A stretch of DNA of 64,000 nucleotides from Nitrososphaerales archaeon (GTDB lineage: Archaea > Thermoproteota > Nitrososphaeria > Nitrososphaerales > CADDZS01), in contig JASHOD010000150.1 in the NCBI GenBank assembly GCA_030041295.1, forward strand, positions 85,241 through 149,240. The letters are read 5' to 3'. Of the stretch, positions 18,982 through 27,567 are shown one piece after another. The position numbers and the translations under genes are program-made. How positions within the stretch are numbered: position 1 is the stretch's first letter; each line of letters begins with the position of its first letter. The notes beneath the pieces were generated by a model, which saw only the letters and a list, made by a program, of their open reading frames with translations, made no database searches and had not been told where the DNA came from.

Positions 18982-19061
18982 ATCAACAAAAACAACATAA
19001 TCAACTAAAACTAACTAAACTATCAACAAATAATCAAACATAACCAACCTAACCTAACACA
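18982..19061 (+). other. G-free A/C-rich tract, candidate DNA unwinding element
   Basis: Eighty consecutive bases contain no G on the + strand and are mostly A, with scattered C and T (words such as CAACAAAAACAAC and AACTAAAACTAACT). Such an AT-rich, strand-asymmetric tract between ORB repeats is where origin melting would be expected. Function is inferred from composition and place. Confidence 0.6.
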
Positions 19062-19067
19062 GAAACT

Positions 19068-19086
19068 GACATTTCCACTGGAACTT
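19068..19086 (-). repeat. ORB-like repeat 2
   Basis: ATTTCCACTGGAAC on the + strand, directly after the G-free tract. The core matches the other copies; the last bases differ (GGAA instead of GGAG) and the G-rich extension is absent. Confidence 0.75.
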
Positions 19087-19149
19087 GAAGGGTAGGGATC
19101 TGCCCTGTGAACAAACGCGAATACCTTCACGAAAAGCAACCGTAAATTG

Positions 19150-19170
19150 ACCCCTCTATTTCCACTGGAG
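19150..19170 (-). repeat. ORB repeat 3, full-length type
   Basis: ACCCCTCTA followed by TTTCCACTGGAG. The reverse strand has the ORB core CTCCAGTGGAAA and a TAGAGGGGT tail like the G-string of canonical ORBs. It is identical over 21 bases to repeat 4. Confidence 0.85.
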
Positions 19171-19213
19171 CCTACTTCATACCCCTTAACATGTTAACTA
19201 GGACCGATTAACC

Positions 19214-19234
19214 ACCCCTCTATTTCCACTGGAG
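19214..19234 (-). repeat. ORB repeat 4, full-length type
   Basis: Identical over 21 bases to repeat 3, starting 64 bases after it and in the same orientation. The 64-base pitch, about six helical turns, places both sites on the same DNA face. Confidence 0.85.
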
Positions 19235-19413
19235 AATGATCGTGCTCAAAATCTGATTCTCCGTTTCACAATATGTCAACTAGACTCCTTCCGAAAAAAC
19301 CCGGTTTTTTTACAATCTCATCTAACTTGCCAAAACTTGACAAACTCTTTCACTTGTTTACAGCTTTATAGCTTATACAACAGTACTCCAAGCCTATGTC
19401 AAGCCATTGAACC

Positions 19414-19926
19414 ATGTCAAGCATTATTGAAGACTTGCCACCAGGGAGATTACCTCCAAAGTGTACCCCTCCAAAAGTAAAAATCCAATTTACTGACCAA
19501 AAAGGGGCTAAATATTCACTTGCAGTAGAAGGCCCTTCGAAAGAAAACATGGACAAGCTCTTGGACTTCGTCCAGTCAATATCAAACAATTCGAACGACA
19601 CCACTCTTCGCGAAACCAAAGAGGAGCATTCGATTCTCGACACCAATTTCAACAAAGTATACGGTTTGGTGTTAAACAAATTCAGATTCGGATCATTCAC
19701 TTCGAGTGACGTCTTGGAAGCTTACGAACAACATTATCAGTTAAGGAGTACCCTAAGCACAGTGTCCACTTACTTATCCAGACTGGCTGAACGTGGCGTG
19801 GTTTCAAGATCAAGAAACGGAGCAGGTTGGATATACAAATTGATCAAAGAACAACAACGAGCACCAATTACGGAAAACACCCAAACACAAGCCGCTCTAG
19901 CTACTACTCCTAGCATAGAAGGGTAA
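19414..19926 (+). CDS. Origin-adjacent winged-helix protein
   Basis: A 170-residue protein. The N-terminal ~50 residues include a proline-rich start (PPGRLPPKCTPP) and a short beta pair; residues ~80-145 look like a winged helix: VLNKFRFGSFTSSDVLEAYEQ, then STVSTYLSRLAERGVVSRSR with the recognition helix, then a wing ending GWIYKLI. The tail is Gln/Thr-rich. It starts right at the end of the origin region and faces away from orc1/cdc6. No known family name recognised; a DNA-binding role at or near the origin is inference from fold and place. Confidence 0.7.
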   Translation: MSSIIEDLPPGRLPPKCTPPKVKIQFTDQKGAKYSLAVEGPSKENMDKLLDFVQSISNNSNDTTLRETKEEHSILDTNFNKVYGLVLNKFRFGSFTSSDVLEAYEQHYQLRSTLSTVSTYLSRLAERGVVSRSRNGAGWIYKLIKEQQRAPITENTQTQAALATTPSIEG

Positions 19927-19954
19927 TTTCGCTCTTCATTCTAAACCTCTCTTT

Positions 19955-20662
19955 CTATGGATTCAGCTCCCTCTGACCGGCCTCGGTTAGCGAATAAGTA
20001 AAGGGCCTTGATCCGATGTTTCGGCTAACAAGGCCTTGCTTATACAACAAATTCATCATCCTCGCAGTGTGCTCCCTCGATCGACCGATCCTTGCCTGGA
20101 TCTCTCTTGCGGTTGCCAAGCCTTGTTTTTCATAAACCGCTTCAAGAATTTCATTAATAACTCGATCCCTTTTACCCGCTGAATTACTTTCTACCGAGAC
20201 TGATTCCAAACGTCTATCATCCGCCTGCAAGGTTCGGTCTAACCTCTTGAAAAATTCCGGCCTCTCTTTATTTTCAACAACAGAATTAGTAGTATACTGG
20301 CTAGCAATTCGAGTGTATGCTAACGAATTCATCTGCTGATCTGAAAGATCATCTATTCCATTACTTTTAGTCTCCGTCTTACCCACCAGAATACCATGAG
20401 CGGAACGTGGCTGCCTTTGCATCCGAAGCTCCAATATCTCCAACCTAACCTTCTGGTCCACCAACCGTTCCTCTAGCTTTTTCTCCCTCGACAGAAATTC
20501 ATTTATCAAAATTGCAGCATCGGAATCATTTGCCTCTGCTTTCATTATGAGTCGCAGTTGTCGCCTTATCAAATCGAACAAAATAATCACAATAATGATG
20601 GCTGCAATCGAGATAACTAGTGATATTCCTGTGATATCCAAAGGGAAAACTATTGACATCAC
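19955..20662 (-). CDS. Membrane-anchored winged-helix protein with coiled coil
   Basis: A 235-residue protein: one N-terminal transmembrane helix (ISLVISIAAIIIVIILFDLI, ~13-32), a charged coiled-coil region (~50-90, EFLSREKKLEERLVDQKVR), a linker, and a C-terminal helix-turn-helix (~165-232) with LATAREIQARIGRSREHTA and LLYKQGLVSRN. The domain should face the cytoplasm. The listed start is GTG; an ATG one codon later (20659) is equally likely. It is convergent with the origin-adjacent winged-helix gene (28-base gap) and follows the 151-residue gene in the same direction. A tether between membrane and DNA is suggested by the layout, not proven. Confidence 0.78.
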   Translation of the reverse strand: MMSIVFPLDITGISLVISIAAIIIVIILFDLIRRQLRLIMKAEANDSDAAILINEFLSREKKLEERLVDQKVRLEILELRMQRQPRSAHGILVGKTETKSNGIDDLSDQQMNSLAYTRIASQYTTNSVVENKERPEFFKRLDRTLQADDRRLESVSVESNSAGKRDRVINEILEAVYEKQGLATAREIQARIGRSREHTARMMNLLYKQGLVSRNIGSRPFTYSLTEAGQRELNP

Positions 20663-20680
20663 TCATAAGGCCTTGTAATA

Positions 20681-21136
20681 TCACACAATAAACTTTTGCT
20701 TTTTACGTCGACTAAATCCCTGAGCAAGTTCTTCCATTGCCTGAATAAGGCGCGATACCGCTTCCATGCTAGGTGCACTTTCCTTAACTCTGGAAAGTAA
20801 TTCACTAGATCTCGCCAATCTTTGAAGGTCTTCGACTTCGACGAGGCCCAGATAACTAAGTAAGAGCATCGTGTAGATACAAGCTTCAACATTCTCCTGG
20901 CCCTGCCTTAATGTCCTCAGGAAAGCCCCTGGGGAAACCTTCTTCTTATCCCGAAGCCGGGCCCCATCTTTCAAATTTCCTTGTACTTGAGAAAGCAATA
21001 TTGTGTCTAATTGGGCATCGGTAAGGGAACATCTTTCCGCCAAAAATGAAACTAGAGTATCCTTTCTGAGTGATTGAAGCACAGGGAACACCAACCTTGA
21101 ATGTTTATACAAAAACGTATCACTAAAGAAGATCAC
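20681..21136 (-). CDS. Hypothetical helical protein
   Basis: A 151-residue, largely helical, charged protein ending in a basic tail (FSRRKKQKFIV). It contains SLTDAQLDTILLSQVQG and GAFLRTLRQGQENVEACIY, which read like a helical bundle or winged-helix, but I do not recognise a family. The GTG at 21136 may be too early: a TATA-like GTATAAAC lies inside codons 10-13, so a TTG/GTG near codons 15-16 could be the real start. It ends 18 bases before the membrane winged-helix gene, so the two may be co-transcribed. Confidence 0.65.
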   Translation of the reverse strand: MIFFSDTFLYKHSRLVFPVLQSLRKDTLVSFLAERCSLTDAQLDTILLSQVQGNLKDGARLRDKKKVSPGAFLRTLRQGQENVEACIYTMLLLSYLGLVEVEDLQRLARSSELLSRVKESAPSMEAVSRLIQAMEELAQGFSRRKKQKFIV

Positions 21137-21287
21137 TTTAGAAAGAACAACTATAGACAGGATATGCTCTTAGTCAAGGGAATCTACGCTTAATTAGCCC
21201 GTATCCATGACCGAAAAACCCATAACAATAACCGGAGCAAACTAGTTATGCCGTACGCGATTAGTTGTTTGGCGATGTAGAAGAAAA

Positions 21288-21557
21288 ATGGGTCGTAGAA
21301 GAAGACGAGTAATTCATGTAGTTAAAAAAACACTTCCGAAAGTTTTCACCTGTCCAAATTGTGGAATGGTTGCTGTGAGATTACAGCCGAAAGAGGAAAC
21401 CACAATAATCTCATGCGGAAGTTGTGGCACTAGTCAAGAGATCTCTAGTAGAGGGAAGGAACCAATAGATATCTACAACGAATTCGTAGATAGGTTCAAT
21501 TCTGGCCAAACAGGTGCGCCACAAGCTGAGACAGCAACAAGTGGAGTCCAAGCTTAA
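21288..21557 (+). CDS. Elf1-like transcription elongation factor, zinc ribbon
   Basis: An 89-residue protein with a basic N-terminus (GRRRRRVIHVVKK) and a zinc ribbon (C22PNC25 and C43GSC46), followed by DIYNEFVDRFN. This is the layout of eukaryotic Elf1 and its archaeal homologues, which associate with elongating RNA polymerase. Start is ATG. The C-terminal 14 codons overlap the start of the GGGP synthase gene by 44 bases, so the two are almost certainly co-transcribed. Confidence 0.88.
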   Translation: MGRRRRRVIHVVKKTLPKVFTCPNCGMVAVRLQPKEETTIISCGSCGTSQEISSRGKEPIDIYNEFVDRFNSGQTGAPQAETATSGVQA

Positions 21558-22272
21558 AGACCTCATTGCGGCACATCACACAATATGTGTGGGTCTCATC
21601 GATTCCGAAAATATAACTCCACGAGAAGCTGCAAAGCTTGCAGCTACAGTTGAGAAGTGCGGAGCGAAAGCTATTCTCGTGGGGGGATCCACGGGAATTG
21701 ACCAGATTGAGCTCGATTCTGTTGTAAAGGAAATCAAAAACACAGTGACATCACCCGTGATATTGTTTCCTGGGAACGTCACGGGCGTGGCACCGAGCGC
21801 CGATGCCATATTCTTCAGCTGCCTGATGAACTCGGACAACCCATATTTTATCACGCAAGCTCAAGCATTGGGAGCTTTGGCAATCAGAAAATACGGCCTG
21901 GAAACTCTTCCTATGGCGTATATTATCATTGGAGAGGGTGGAGCGGCCGGGTTTGTTGGAAGAGCCCGAGGGATGCCTCCGAACAAACCGGGCCTCGTGG
22001 CCATGTATGCTCTTGCTGCTCAATATTTTGGCATGAGATTTGTGTATTTGGAAGCAGGATCCGGGGCCGATGGCAAAGTTCCCGCGCAGGTAATCAAGGC
22101 GGTTCGTAAGGCATACAACGGGGTCCTTATAGTTGGGGGAGGAATTAAGTCGGCTACGGATGCGAAAGCCGCTGCGGACTCAGGAGCAGATATCATAGTA
22201 ATGGGTACCATGCTAGAGGCTCAGGGGTTCGAATCAACATTACGTGATATTTGTAAGAGCGTGTCCTCGTAG
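21514..22272 (+). CDS. Geranylgeranylglyceryl phosphate synthase
   Basis: A TIM-barrel prenyltransferase that makes the first ether bond of archaeal membrane lipids from sn-glycerol-1-phosphate and geranylgeranyl diphosphate. Recognisable are GLIDSENITP, VGGSTGI, LFPGNVTGVAPSADA, YLEAGSGA (phosphate pocket), VGGGIKSATDA and ADIIVMGTMLE. Length 252 fits the group. GTG starts occur at 21514 and 21541; the first overlaps the Elf1-like gene by 44 bases, the second by 17. It is followed 9 bases later by the PolD large subunit. Confidence 0.95.
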   Translation: MRHKLRQQQVESKLKDLIAAHHTICVGLIDSENITPREAAKLAATVEKCGAKAILVGGSTGIDQIELDSVVKEIKNTVTSPVILFPGNVTGVAPSADAIFFSCLMNSDNPYFITQAQALGALAIRKYGLETLPMAYIIIGEGGAAGFVGRARGMPPNKPGLVAMYALAAQYFGMRFVYLEAGSGADGKVPAQVIKAVRKAYNGVLIVGGGIKSATDAKAAADSGADIIVMGTMLEAQGFESTLRDICKSVSS

Positions 22273-22281
22273 TGATGTCAC

Positions 22282-25200
22282 ATGAGCGAACAACAACGAG
22301 CAGATATCACAAAACCATACAAGATTCAAGTTTACCAAGCTTCAATCGAAAAAACACTAGCACAACAGTACTCCTTCATTAACAATCTGAAAAAACAAGG
22401 GATTGATCCTTCGACACACATCGAATCTCTGATTGCCTTGGATCTCGCGGATAGGGTAGCGAAATTACTCGATATTCCAATTGCTCCACGATTACGAGAA
22501 TTATTACACGAAGAGAATGCGAGGACCGAACGCGTTGCTCTCGCCCTAGCGTCTGAAGTCGCAACTGGAAAATATCCGATTCCTGAAAGTCAGACTAGGG
22601 CAGAAGCTGCTGTACGCATAGGCCTAGCTATAGTCACTGACGGCGTCACGGTTGCTCCTATCCAAGGCGTCTCGGCGGTTCGAACTAAGCAGAACCAAAA
22701 CGGTTCGGAATATCTTTCCATAGAATTTGCTGGCCCGATACGATCAGCTGGCGGGACAGAATCCGCTCTAACTCTAGTAATAGCAGATCAAGTAAGGAAA
22801 ACGCTCGGGCTTGAGAAATATAATTCAAACGCCTTCGACGACGAGTCGGGGCGCTTCGTCGAAGAGCTTAGGATCTACGAGCGCGACGTCGGAAACTTCC
22901 AATACAAGATTACGGACCAAGACGTGAGGAAAGCGATACAGAACTTACCTGTCGAAATCGACGGCGTCTGGACTGACAACTATGAGGTTACAGTTCACCG
23001 TGATATGCGACGAATTTCGACAAACAAGGTCCGGGGAGGTGCGTTGCGGGTTTTAAACGACGGAATTGTCGGCAAGTCAAAGAAAATGCTCAAGCTACTA
23101 GGGGAGTTAGGCATAGACGACTGGGGATGGCTCTCGGAGCTTAGTGGCGGAAAGCAGCAGGGAAGCGACGAAACAAAGGCCAGCTCTTCCCATTTCGATG
23201 AGGTTATTTCTGGCCGACCAGTCCTTTCAATGCCCGACCACTGTGGCGGTTTTCGTCTACGTTATGGAAGGGGACTCAACACGGGCTTGCACACAGTCGG
23301 AATTCACCCGAGTGTCGCGGCGATTTTGAATTATCCAATTGTAGTCGGGACGCAAATCAAGGTCGATATGCCCGGCAAGGCAGCAAGCATAGCGTTCGTC
23401 GATACACTGGAAACCCCACTTGTCCGACTAAAGGACGGGACCGTCGTCAAGGTCAAAGATGTTGAGCACGCCCAAACTCTCGCGCTGGATCTTGATTCCA
23501 TAATATACTTGGGGGACATCTTGGTCTCTTACGGAGATTTTCTTGAAAATAATATGAAACTACAGCCTTCGGCGTATGTAGAAGAGTGGTGGTCTCTAGA
23601 TTTCAAGGAAGCCGTCCGGAAAAGATATTCCGACTTCAAGGCTGCCGCGTCGAATCTTGCAATGGAAGAGGAAAGGCTGAAGGAATTCATTGCGAGACCA
23701 TTGGTCGTTTTTCCCTCATTTACCGAGGCTCAAACAATAAGCCGAACCATGGGAATCCCATTACATCCAAAATACCTACACTTCTGGGATCAACTTACGC
23801 CGCAAGAAATTCTCCTGCTTAGAGATTCGCTGGTCGTGGAGATCAACCAAATCAGGGTCTCGAGAGAGTTGAAAGGGATACTCGAGAAGCTCGGCGCAGA
23901 ACACTCCCCAATCGGCAAGGATTACATCATTACGGGAGAGAGAGCTTCTATCTTAGCAGCTTGCCTTGGTTTCGACGACGAATGGAAGAAATCGCAGGTG
24001 CCAATGGAAAATTGGACTAATTCTTTGCAACTAGTATCGAAACTTTCAAACTTGGAAATCAAAGCCAAATCTTCGGTTTTCATCGGCGTAAGAGTCGGAA
24101 GGCCAGAGAAGGCGATGGAAAGAAAGATGCGCCCACCCGTCCAAGGTCTTTTCCCGGTAGGGAGGTCGGAAGGAATGTCACGTGATATCTATTCTGCTTC
24201 CGAGAAATCTCCAATGCTCAGTTTGGAATTGGCTAACATAGAGTGCCCAAAATGCGAGTCCAGACTGAGCAGTGCGGTGTGCCCTTACTGCGGACTCGAA
24301 ACCCGCTTATTCAGGACTTGCATGCAGTGCGGGAAGAAGAACTACGAATCTTCTTCTACGAAATGTCAGGCGTGCGGAGGACACATGATTTTTTCCTCGA
24401 ACATTCTCTTTCCACTAAAACAGGAGCTTGCTAAAGCCGCTCGAAGGATTGATTACAGTCCGCAGAAGCCGCTCAAGGGAGTTCTCGGACTAACAAACGA
24501 AGAAAAAATCCCAGAAAGGCTCGAGAAGGTTCTTTTGCGACAGAAATACGATCTCTCCGTTTACCGAGACGGGACGATAAGATACGACGCGACGAATGTT
24601 TCACTGACTCATTTCCGTCCTGAGCAAATCCAAACGACGATTTCGAAATTGAAGGAGTTAGGATACACCAAGGACATCAACGGAGACCCGCTCGAGCGGG
24701 AAGACCAAACGTTGGAACTTTTGATCCAAGACATAGTGATTCCGTACGAAGCCGGGGCGTTCCTAGTTTCGGTGTCGAAGTTCGTCGACGACCTGATTGT
24801 AAAGCACTATGGAGCGAGCGAGCCGTACTACAAAATTGAAACGCCGGAGGACGTAATCGGGCAGCTTGTGCTGGGCCTTGCTCCACATACTTCGGTTGGA
24901 ATCATCGGGAGAGTCATTGGATATACCAACGCCCAGGCGTGTTTTGCTAGTCCTTACTGGCACTCGGCCAAGCGCAGGGATTGCGACGGCGACGGAGATA
25001 GTATTATTCTATTAATGGATGTGTTGCTCAATTTTTCAAGGAAATTCCTTCCCTCAATCATTGGTGGGTTGATGGACGCGCCGCTTTTGATTCAACCATT
25101 AATCTTACCGAAAGAAGTCCAAAGGCAGGCTCATCACATGGACGTTTGTAAGAACTACCCGCTAAGCTTCTATGAAGCGACGGTACGAAAGGAGAACCCC

Positions 25201-25929
25201 GCAGCGATCTCGAAGGAGATGGATATCATAAAAGACAGGCTTTCAACGGAAAAACAGTTTTCCGATTTTGGTTTCACACATGATACGCATACTATTACGG
25301 TGAAGCAGAGTCGTAGCAGCTATTCAACGCTCGTGACGTTACAAGAAAAACTCGACAGGCAGATCGACCTCGCCCTCAAGATAAGGGCCGTGAACCCCGA
25401 CGATGTCGTGAAATCAGTGCTACGAACACATCTCTTACCGGACATAATTGGGAACACAAAAGCATTCACAGCTCAAAAGTTTCGATGCAAGGGCTGCGGG
25501 GCAAAGTTCCGAAGGATGCCGCTAAAAGGAGTGTGCTTGAATTGCGGTGGAACACTACAAGCTAGCATAACCAGGGGTTCAGTAGAAAAATACCTCCAAT
25601 TAGGCCTCAGGCTTTCTGAGAAATACAAAGTTGGTGACTACCTTCGTAGCCGTTTCGTCCTAGCGGCAGAAGAACTTGCGACTTTGTTCAAACCCGAGGG
25701 GCAACAAATGGATATGAGTGATTATTTCGGGACAATAAGAAAAGTACCCGAGACACCGCTAGAACTTTTGGAGGAGGAGGAGAAGGAGGAAATGAACCTA
25801 TCAAAAAGTTCTATCATCACCACACCTATCCATTTGACCAACGAAGAAGAAAAGCCCGAGGAAGATAAGAAACACAAACGGAGAAGATTCGTTGAACAGG
25901 TGGAACAATACCAAGCAACCTTGTTCTAA
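22282..25929 (+). CDS. polC: DNA polymerase D large subunit (DP2), catalytic
   Basis: The 1215-residue catalytic subunit of PolD, with ATG 9 bases after the upstream stop. It holds zinc-binding pairs at ~655-695 (CPKCES, CPYCG, CMQCGKKN, CQACGG), the active-site Asp cluster RRDCDGDGD (898-906) of the double-psi beta-barrel core, and a C-terminal zinc module from C1069 (CKGCGA...CLNCGG). The last residues, QYQATLF, resemble a PCNA-interacting (PIP) motif at the usual place. No intein interrupts it. It pairs with DP1 at 15945-17624; both lie within 7 kb of the origin. Confidence 0.97.
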   Translation: MSEQQRADITKPYKIQVYQASIEKTLAQQYSFINNLKKQGIDPSTHIESLIALDLADRVAKLLDIPIAPRLRELLHEENARTERVALALASEVATGKYPIPESQTRAEAAVRIGLAIVTDGVTVAPIQGVSAVRTKQNQNGSEYLSIEFAGPIRSAGGTESALTLVIADQVRKTLGLEKYNSNAFDDESGRFVEELRIYERDVGNFQYKITDQDVRKAIQNLPVEIDGVWTDNYEVTVHRDMRRISTNKVRGGALRVLNDGIVGKSKKMLKLLGELGIDDWGWLSELSGGKQQGSDETKASSSHFDEVISGRPVLSMPDHCGGFRLRYGRGLNTGLHTVGIHPSVAAILNYPIVVGTQIKVDMPGKAASIAFVDTLETPLVRLKDGTVVKVKDVEHAQTLALDLDSIIYLGDILVSYGDFLENNMKLQPSAYVEEWWSLDFKEAVRKRYSDFKAAASNLAMEEERLKEFIARPLVVFPSFTEAQTISRTMGIPLHPKYLHFWDQLTPQEILLLRDSLVVEINQIRVSRELKGILEKLGAEHSPIGKDYIITGERASILAACLGFDDEWKKSQVPMENWTNSLQLVSKLSNLEIKAKSSVFIGVRVGRPEKAMERKMRPPVQGLFPVGRSEGMSRDIYSASEKSPMLSLELANIECPKCESRLSSAVCPYCGLETRLFRTCMQCGKKNYESSSTKCQACGGHMIFSSNILFPLKQELAKAARRIDYSPQKPLKGVLGLTNEEKIPERLEKVLLRQKYDLSVYRDGTIRYDATNVSLTHFRPEQIQTTISKLKELGYTKDINGDPLEREDQTLELLIQDIVIPYEAGAFLVSVSKFVDDLIVKHYGASEPYYKIETPEDVIGQLVLGLAPHTSVGIIGRVIGYTNAQACFASPYWHSAKRRDCDGDGDSIILLMDVLLNFSRKFLPSIIGGLMDAPLLIQPLILPKEVQRQAHHMDVCKNYPLSFYEATVRKENPAAISKEMDIIKDRLSTEKQFSDFGFTHDTHTITVKQSRSSYSTLVTLQEKLDRQIDLALKIRAVNPDDVVKSVLRTHLLPDIIGNTKAFTAQKFRCKGCGAKFRRMPLKGVCLNCGGTLQASITRGSVEKYLQLGLRLSEKYKVGDYLRSRFVLAAEELATLFKPEGQQMDMSDYFGTIRKVPETPLELLEEEEKEEMNLSKSSIITTPIHLTNEEEKPEEDKKHKRRRFVEQVEQYQATLF

Positions 25930-25989
25930 TCTAAAATCCGTTTGATGTAGTGTGAATAGCCCAACATTCGCATTGCTACCTTCGGCAAG

Positions 25990-26488
25990 AGCTTTGGTAC
26001 TCCCTACCTAATCAATTCCAGCTGAACCTCACCATATTGGAGAACGAACTGTCCTGAGCCGATGGGCAGGATCTTCCTGGTGGACTAGCTGCCAGTAACA
26101 ATACGGCTTTGGAGTAACCTCGGCGTCCCTATCTCCAACCTAGCTGCAGTGACGAGCGACGAGCCAAACTTCGATCTCTGGCGGATGGCAATCGAAACTC
26201 TCAACATCTAACATCTTCGCCGTCGAGCCAAACCAAACTCTGGCTGCCTTGAGCAGTTCCACAAAGGAACAGATGTACCAGGAAATAATTGCAGGAGGGT
26301 ACTTCCTCGTACCCAGTCAGAGCGCCACTTTCACCTACCCTGGTCAGATAGTGATCGGACAACAACTCCAAGATCTTGGAAGACAAATGACGACCCAACT
26401 AATCATACCTGGACAGAACTATCAAGTGGATTCTACCGGTAGCGGACTAGTTTCACAGGCCGGAACTGTAGCAACATCAATATCGTAA
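25990..26488 (+). pseudogene. Pilin-like surface-protein remnant
   Basis: The 650-base gap after the polymerase gene holds the tail of an extracellular protein. From ~26155 one frame is open to TAA 26486-26488: NIFAVEPNQTLAALSSSTK, GGYFLVPSQSATFTYPGQ and GQNYQVDSTGSGLVSQAG, the Gly/Ser/Thr-rich style of the window's pilins. Upstream another frame gives LGVPISNLAAVTSDEPNFD and ends at a TAA, and earlier pieces are broken too. There is no signal peptide. TTG 26249 could start a 79-residue product, but a decayed gene is more likely. Confidence 0.4.
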
Positions 26489-26505
26489 AATTCAAATCAA
26501 GGAAG

Positions 26506-26541
26506 GGAAGGGGTTACTCACCCCCTCTTTTCTCGCTTTTT
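26506..26541 (+). terminator. Possible hairpin plus T-run terminator
   Basis: AGGGG and CCCCT flank an 8-base loop and are followed by CTTTTCTCGCTTTTTT. It lies just after the pilin-like remnant and before the convergent peroxiredoxin gene, so it could serve the plus strand. Confidence 0.4.
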
Positions 26542-26576
26542 TCGAGTATCAAATACAACAGCTCATCGAATGATTT

Positions 26577-27071
26577 CTATAGATATTTTCTTACTTCATC
26601 AATATGCCCGTCCACTTTGACGCCGCGAATTGCCTTTGTGATCTTGCCAGATTTGTCTATGATGAAAGTCGACCGATTAATCGCCCAGATTTTTTTCCCA
26701 TCATAATCCCACAATTTGTAAACACCATATTCCCTTGATACTTTGCCGTCCGTATCTGACAAGAAGGGGAAATTTAGTGAATACTTTGACCTAAACATCA
26801 CATGCGATTTAAGATCATCATTACTGATGCCGAGAACCTGAACCCCAGCTTCGTTCAAACTTGAAAGCGAGTCACGGAACGAACAGGCCTCCTTTGTACA
26901 CCCGGGAGTGTCATCCTTCGGGTAAAAATAAAGTACGACTTGTTTCTTTCCTTTGAAATCCAAAAGAGAATACGTCTTGCCATCGTCGCTTTGGAGTTTG
27001 AAGTTAGGTGCCGGGCTGCCATCGACGACTGTTTTCGCAAACTCTTCCTCGTTCTCAGTACTATGAGACAT
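26577..27071 (-). CDS. Peroxiredoxin, PrxQ/BCP type
   Basis: A 164-residue thiol peroxidase reducing H2O2 and organic peroxides. The peroxidatic site is [14 protein letters not shown] with C58 and, five residues on, C63 as the resolving Cys, the PrxQ pattern. Other family features are [14 protein letters not shown] near the start and [14 protein letters not shown] near the end. Length is normal for the family. Start is ATG. Single gene. Confidence 0.95.
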   Translation of the reverse strand: MSHSTENEEEFAKTVVDGSPAPNFKLQSDDGKTYSLLDFKGKKQVVLYFYPKDDTPGCTKEACSFRDSLSSLNEAGVQVLGISNDDLKSHVMFRSKYSLNFPFLSDTDGKVSREYGVYKLWDYDGKKIWAINRSTFIIDKSGKITKAIRGVKVDGHIDEVRKYL

Positions 27072-27186
27072 AATTTGAGTTCTGAATGAACCCTAGTTAA
27101 TGTTCTTTCTTACGATAACGTAATCATCAGTTAGTTTAGAAGGGAGATGGACAATTCCATTCTTTTTGCTTCTTCCTACACTCATT

Positions 27187-27567
27187 TCAAAAAGCACCGA
27201 GCTTTCCCACGATAGTGCCCAAGAAGAAGGCCCCGAAGATTATGCAAAATACTCCAATCGTAATTAAAAACCAGTTGAGGTTCCACCACTCGACCGGCGT
27301 GTAATTTGCCATGAATGGGACGTACACTTTGCCCCTCTCCCCCTTCTTCACCTTCCCAGTTTGTCCGGATTGATCCAATTCTCCTATTGCGGTCGAGAAG
27401 GCGTAATCAGCTCCCCAGAAACCAAAGGGCACAAGAAAAGCTCCGAGCGATAATAGACCAATCCCTACTAGAGCGGTCAGTTGAACAGTCTGAATCAAAA
27501 GAGTTGTAACTATTCCAATAACGAGAAATACTGATGTCGCGTATGCTAAGATAAATTCCCTATGCAT
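27187..27567 (-). CDS. Small membrane protein with three TM segments
   Basis: A 126-residue protein with hydrophobic helices near residues 7-27, 30-50 and 96-120 and a short polar loop (DQSGQTGKVKKGERGK) between the second and third. Start is ATG. No family recognised. It lies 84 bases after the start of the NfeD-like gene region in the same direction. Confidence 0.65.
   Translation of the reverse strand: MHREFILAYATSVFLVIGIVTTLLIQTVQLTALVGIGLLSLGAFLVPFGFWGADYAFSTAIGELDQSGQTGKVKKGERGKVYVPFMANYTPVEWWNLNWFLITIGVFCIIFGAFFLGTIVGKLGAF

Larger units (their letters stand above)
18872..19413 (+). other. oriC: Replication origin (oriC) region
   Basis: The 540-base gene-free stretch next to orc1/cdc6 holds four copies of TTTCCACTGGA(G/A), all in the same orientation. 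The reverse complement, TCCAGTGGAAA, is the core of the archaeal origin recognition box (ORB). Two copies carry the G-rich extension seen in full-length ORBs (ACCCCTCTA in front, which reads as TAGAGGGGT on the other strand). Between repeats 1 and 2 lies an A/C-rich tract with no G on the + strand for 80 bases (18982-19061), a good candidate for the unwinding element. A short hairpin with a T-run lies at 19294-19311. Origin assignment combines sequence and known archaeal origin layout. Confidence 0.88.

Noticed and set aside
19294..19311. AAAAAAC/GTTTTTT hairpin as a gene terminator
   Set aside because: No gene ends nearby on the plus strand; it lies in the origin region and may be a structural element instead.
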